Origin: an uncultured Oscillospiraceae bacterium
GTDB taxonomy: Bacteria > Bacillota > Clostridia > Oscillospirales > Acutalibacteraceae
NCBI GenBank assembly: GCA_900555705.1
Contig: USLV01000030.1
Span: 1 to 9,202 of the forward strand
Reading direction: 5' to 3'
Length of the DNA: 9,202 nucleotides
Positions within the stretch are counted from its first letter, which is position 1. Each line of letters begins with the position of its first letter. Positions 7,168 through 9,202 of the stretch are shown here, in pieces. A program made the translations under genes and the position numbers. The notes beneath the pieces were generated by a model, which saw nothing but the letters and a program-made list of their open reading frames with translations, was not told where the DNA came from and searched no databases.

Positions 7168-7887
7168 ATGAAATTAATCGGATATTATAATTACACCGTA
7201 TTGCCGACTTATGCCGGACTCGCAGCGGCTGTGTTTGGAATATTTGCCGCGCTGACGGGTCATGTGGCAACAGCGGTGCTCTGTCTGATGCTTTCGGGGC
7301 TGGTCGATATGTTCGATGGCAAAATTGCTCATACCCGGCGCCGGAGTGAACAGGAGCGGCTGTTCGGCATCCAGATTGATTCGCTTTGCGATCTCGTCAG
7401 CTTCGGCGTGCTGCCCGCTGTCATCGGCTATGCCGTCGGGTTGCGGGAGCTCTGGTATATCGCCGTCATGGTACTGTATGTACTGACGGCACTGATCCGG
7501 CTGGCTTATTTCAACGTCGACGAGATGGATCGTCAGGCGCAGACGACCGAGCGGCGACAGTATTATCAGGGACTGCCGGTGACGACGGTAGCGCTCTTCT
7601 TCCCCGTACTCTACAGCCTGCGCGACCTTATCGGCAGTGCATTCCCTGTTGTCTACGCCGTTTCGCTTGTTCTGATCGCTGCCGCTTTTGTCTCTCCCTT
7701 CCGGCTGAAAAAACCGGGACTTGGCGGGATGCTGGTCATGCTCGCGGTTGGTATTGTCGAGCTTGTCCTGCTGGTGATTTCGGTCTGTGCGGACTCATTT
7801 TCCCGGTTCAACAGCGCCATTCTCCATTTTTTTGGAAAAGGGCTTGACATTTCCGAAAAAAGCGGGTATACTATTATCACTGTTTGA
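7168..7887 (+). CDS. pssA: CDP-diacylglycerol-serine O-phosphatidyltransferase (phosphatidylserine synthase)
   Basis: The product is a 239-residue integral membrane enzyme of the CDP-alcohol phosphatidyltransferase family, predicted to join L-serine to CDP-diacylglycerol, releasing CMP and giving phosphatidylserine, the precursor of phosphatidylethanolamine. About six to seven hydrophobic segments are visible. The family motif appears as D47-x2-D50-G51-x2-A54 ... G67-x3-D71-x3-D75, within VDMFDGKIAH and FGIQIDSLCDLVSFG. RLAYFN (111-116) and YQGLPVTT (133-140) favour the serine rather than the glycerol-phosphate branch. The usual Arg after A54 is His55, and Arg residues follow at 57-59. The start at 7168 follows AGGCGGAGG by about 10 bp and gives the typical MKLIGYYNYTV opening; an upstream in-frame codon at 7108 lacks support. 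The last codons contain the tRNA promoter. No psd gene is seen nearby. Confidence 0.87.
   Translation: MKLIGYYNYTVLPTYAGLAAAVFGIFAALTGHVATAVLCLMLSGLVDMFDGKIAHTRRRSEQERLFGIQIDSLCDLVSFGVLPAVIGYAVGLRELWYIAVMVLYVLTALIRLAYFNVDEMDRQAQTTERRQYYQGLPVTTVALFFPVLYSLRDLIGSAFPVVYAVSLVLIAAAFVSPFRLKKPGLGGMLVMLAVGIVELVLLVISVCADSFSRFNSAILHFFGKGLDISEKSGYTIITV
7844..7872 (+). promoter_or_regulatory. Consensus sigma-A promoter of tRNA-fMet, inside the 3' end of pssA
   Basis: TTGACA (7844-7849, perfect -35), a 17-bp spacer and TATACT (7867-7872, 5/6 match to the -10) lie within the final codons of pssA, encoding part of its last 15 residues. Transcription would start near 7879, about 28 nt upstream of the mature tRNA 5' end. 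This is the strongest promoter match in the window and fits a stable RNA gene. Confidence 0.88.
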
Positions 7888-7906
7888 GATATCAGACAGT
7901 TAATAT

Positions 7907-7976
<70 letters not shown>

Positions 7977-7981
<5 letters not shown>

Positions 7982-8012
7982 ATTGAACCCCGGTAACGCC
8001 GTCAGGTGTTAC
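7977..8012 (+). repeat. 36-bp direct repeat, left copy (tRNA 3' tail plus terminator arm)
   Basis: This segment starts at the last acceptor-stem base of tRNA-fMet, runs through the CCA end, and covers most of the terminator. It is identical, base for base, to 9167-9202, where the window ends. The period is 1190 bp. The pair brackets the AT-rich leucine-rich-repeat-like gene, as target or att duplications do. Confidence 0.95.
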
Positions 8013-8022
8013 CGGGGTTTTC
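7986..8022 (+). terminator. Intrinsic terminator after tRNA-fMet (copy 1)
   Basis: AACCCCGGTAACGCC (7986-8000) pairs with GGTGTTACCGGGGTT (8005-8019) over 15 positions, including one G-U pair, around a GTCA loop. A T-run follows. It would end both the tRNA transcript and any pssA read-through. Confidence 0.93.
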
Positions 8023-8051
8023 ATTATTGAGAATGGGAACGGCGATACAGC

Positions 8052-8140
8052 GAGCAGGGGTACTGCAAGTAGACAAGCAAGAGCAAAGCTCTTGCAAGAC
8101 AACTCGAAGATCGGTGGTTCAAATCTATCCCTCGCAACCA
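8052..8140 (+). pseudogene. Rearranged relic of tRNA-fMet
   Basis: Bases 8101-8140 match the tRNA 3' half (7942-7981) at 37 of 40 positions, including T arm, acceptor 3' strand and CCA. Bases 8052-8062 (GAGCAGGGGTA) match the D-arm region (7916-7926) exactly. Between these blocks the relic has 38 nt where the tRNA has 15, and the anticodon arm is gone, replaced by a hairpin. No 5' acceptor strand capable of a 7-bp stem is present, so a functional tRNA is unlikely. The T arm remains pairable through G-U pairs. It is probably a duplicated copy damaged by recombination. Confidence 0.8.
8077..8095. repeat. Perfect 8-bp inverted repeat inside the tRNA relic
   Basis: GCAAGAGC (8077-8084) and GCTCTTGC (8088-8095) are perfect complements around AAA. 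It sits where the anticodon arm of the relic should be. Its loop is too short for an anticodon and no T-run follows, so it is neither a normal tRNA arm nor a terminator. It could be a recombination or protein-binding site, but nothing in the sequence decides this. Confidence 0.7.
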
Positions 8141-8170
8141 TATTGTGTATTCTCACCGTTCGGACAGGAC

Positions 8171-8199
8171 TTGAACGGAATTATAGTGCGTTATATAAT
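8171..8199 (+). promoter_or_regulatory. Promoter of the leucine-rich-repeat-like gene
   Basis: TTGAAC (8171-8176), a 17-bp spacer and a perfect TATAAT (8194-8199) form a good sigma-A promoter. Transcription would start near 8206. That is only 3 nt before the first ATG (8209) but 60 nt before the second (8266), which has a ribosome binding site. The gene thus carries its own promoter within the region bracketed by the direct repeats. Confidence 0.75.
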
Positions 8200-8265
8200 A
8201 AGACTACAATGAAATGCAATAAAGATATTTGGCTTGATGAATACTGCCAAAGCGAGGAATGTGTG

Positions 8266-9147
8266 ATGGATTTTTCATTTAAAGATTTTGTCCACGGTAA
8301 TTTTGATTATGATATGAAAACGAAACGGCATACCGGTTTGTGGTTACGGGAAGAAAATATGGATATTGGCGGGGGGAAGATATCTTTTGAAGATATTGAT
8401 GAACTATCAAATTATCCGGAAACTACCGTGGTTACCGTTTCAGGACTAAGACAGGATACTTTTGAATATTTCATTGAAAAATACGGAAAACAGTTGAAGG
8501 CGATCCGTTTCTTTAAGAACAAATTCATTGAAGATCTATCCCCTCTTTCATCATTACCGAACTTGGAGTATTTGTATTTTTTTGCCAATCAGTGCGTTAC
8601 GTCGCTTTGGAACATGAGCCGGAATATATCCCTGACTGCGCTTTGCATTGAGGACTTTTCTCGCTTGCATTCCATTGGAAATATCCAGACCGCGCCGAAT
8701 CTTAAGGAATTCTGTATCGGAAACGCAATATGGAATAAAATGTGCATGGACAGTTTTCTTCCGCTTGCCGACACCAAAATCGAGCATCTTTCCTTTACGG
8801 GTAAAAAAATTGCGGATAACAATTATTCTTTTCTTGAATCTATGCCGGAACTGAGATCGTTTGATTTCCCACTGAATTTCTTAACCACTGAACAGGTTGC
8901 GTGGATCGTATCAAATTATCCGCATTTAAAAGGATACGCGCTTTGTGCAAAGGTGGATTTTGAATTGTATAAATCCAATTCCGATCCGCAGTTGGTTCCC
9001 GGTGCGATCATAGTCGGAAAACGCAAGCCAAGTCTTAAGGTCGAGGGAAATGAACAACGGATCCAAAAATATATTGATCATTTTGAGGTGCTGAAAGCAC
9101 AGTATAAAGGACTAAAATATTACGAAGCATTTCCCTGCGATTCGTGA
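8266..9147 (+). CDS. Leucine-rich-repeat-like protein, function unknown
   Basis: The product is a 293-residue soluble protein without signal peptide or membrane segment. About residues 78-200 show irregular leucine-rich-repeat-like strands (LKAIRFFKN, LSPLSSLPNLEYLYFF, LTALCIEDF, APNLKEFCIG, IEHLSFTGKKI, MPELRSFDF). A basic GKRKPSL segment (251-257) and a final helix (about 262-280) follow. Comparable orphan proteins occur sporadically in Firmicutes (recalled, not searched); their role is unknown, though the fold suggests protein binding. The start is ambiguous. The ATG at 8266 has GAGGA 7 bp upstream and a 60-nt leader; the ATG at 8209 would add 19 residues but lies almost at the predicted transcription start without a ribosome binding site; a TTG at 8092 lies in the tRNA relic. 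Base composition is clearly AT-richer than the rest, pointing to acquisition. It may share the terminator copy that begins at 9176. Confidence 0.8.
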   Translation: MDFSFKDFVHGNFDYDMKTKRHTGLWLREENMDIGGGKISFEDIDELSNYPETTVVTVSGLRQDTFEYFIEKYGKQLKAIRFFKNKFIEDLSPLSSLPNLEYLYFFANQCVTSLWNMSRNISLTALCIEDFSRLHSIGNIQTAPNLKEFCIGNAIWNKMCMDSFLPLADTKIEHLSFTGKKIADNNYSFLESMPELRSFDFPLNFLTTEQVAWIVSNYPHLKGYALCAKVDFELYKSNSDPQLVPGAIIVGKRKPSLKVEGNEQRIQKYIDHFEVLKAQYKGLKYYEAFPCDS

Positions 9148-9166
9148 TATCTTTTTTGGTCGCACA

Positions 9167-9202
9167 AACCAATTGAACCCCGGTAACGCCGTCAGGTGTT
9201 AC
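9167..9202 (+). repeat. 36-bp direct repeat, right copy (truncated by window end)
   Basis: This is identical to 7977-8012. Just before it, TCGCA at 9160-9164 is separated from the repeat by CA, so the end of a tRNA acceptor strand (TCGCA-AACCA, with a 2-bp insertion) is also recognisable. From 9176 it carries the left arm and most of the right arm of the tRNA-fMet terminator. The T-run, if kept, lies outside the window. It could end the upstream leucine-rich-repeat-like gene, 28 bp after its stop codon. Confidence 0.92.

Noticed and set aside
8052..8140. A second functional tRNA gene
   Set aside because: The 5' acceptor strand and anticodon arm are missing; only the D-arm fragment and 3' half are present.

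Overview
The window looks like a GC-rich member of the Clostridia (Bacillota), probably from the Oscillospirales. This is inferred from strong AGGAGG-type ribosome binding sites, a Firmicutes-type HPr with both His15 and Ser46, a clostridial-type phosphatidylserine synthase, and a CotH-type surface protein with lamin-tail domains. No 16S or other lineage marker is present, so the placement is tentative. The window appears to be chromosomal.

Bases 1-3154 hold a plus-strand phosphotransferase operon: the 3' part of a fructose-type EIIC (fruA), HPr (ptsH) and Enzyme I (ptsI), with gaps of about 30 bp. Phosphate would pass from PEP to EI His187, then to HPr His15, then to the EII complex that imports and phosphorylates the sugar. 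The general PTS proteins are therefore made together with one sugar permease. A stem-loop at 3164-3202, with an A-tract on one side and a T-tract on the other, can end this operon and the opposing one.

Bases 3235-6874 hold a minus-strand pair under an extended -10 promoter near 6930-6958. The first gene encodes a 986-residue membrane-anchored CotH-kinase-like protein with three lamin-tail domains and a chitobiase C-terminal-type domain. The second encodes a small lipoprotein with an FG-GAP-like motif. Both products are predicted to lie outside the membrane.

Bases 7045-7887 hold the divergent phosphatidylserine synthase gene (pssA) with its own promoter, which overlaps an 11-bp-spaced direct repeat. 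A consensus sigma-A promoter lies inside the last codons of pssA and drives the initiator tRNA-fMet gene (7907-7981), which is followed by an intrinsic terminator.

Bases 8013-9202 are the accessory part. They hold a rearranged relic of the same tRNA, an AT-rich leucine-rich-repeat-like gene with its own promoter, and a second exact copy of the tRNA 3' tail plus terminator, cut off by the window end. The layout suggests repeated recombination at the 3' end of tRNA-fMet and a small acquired cargo, but no integrase or transposase is visible.
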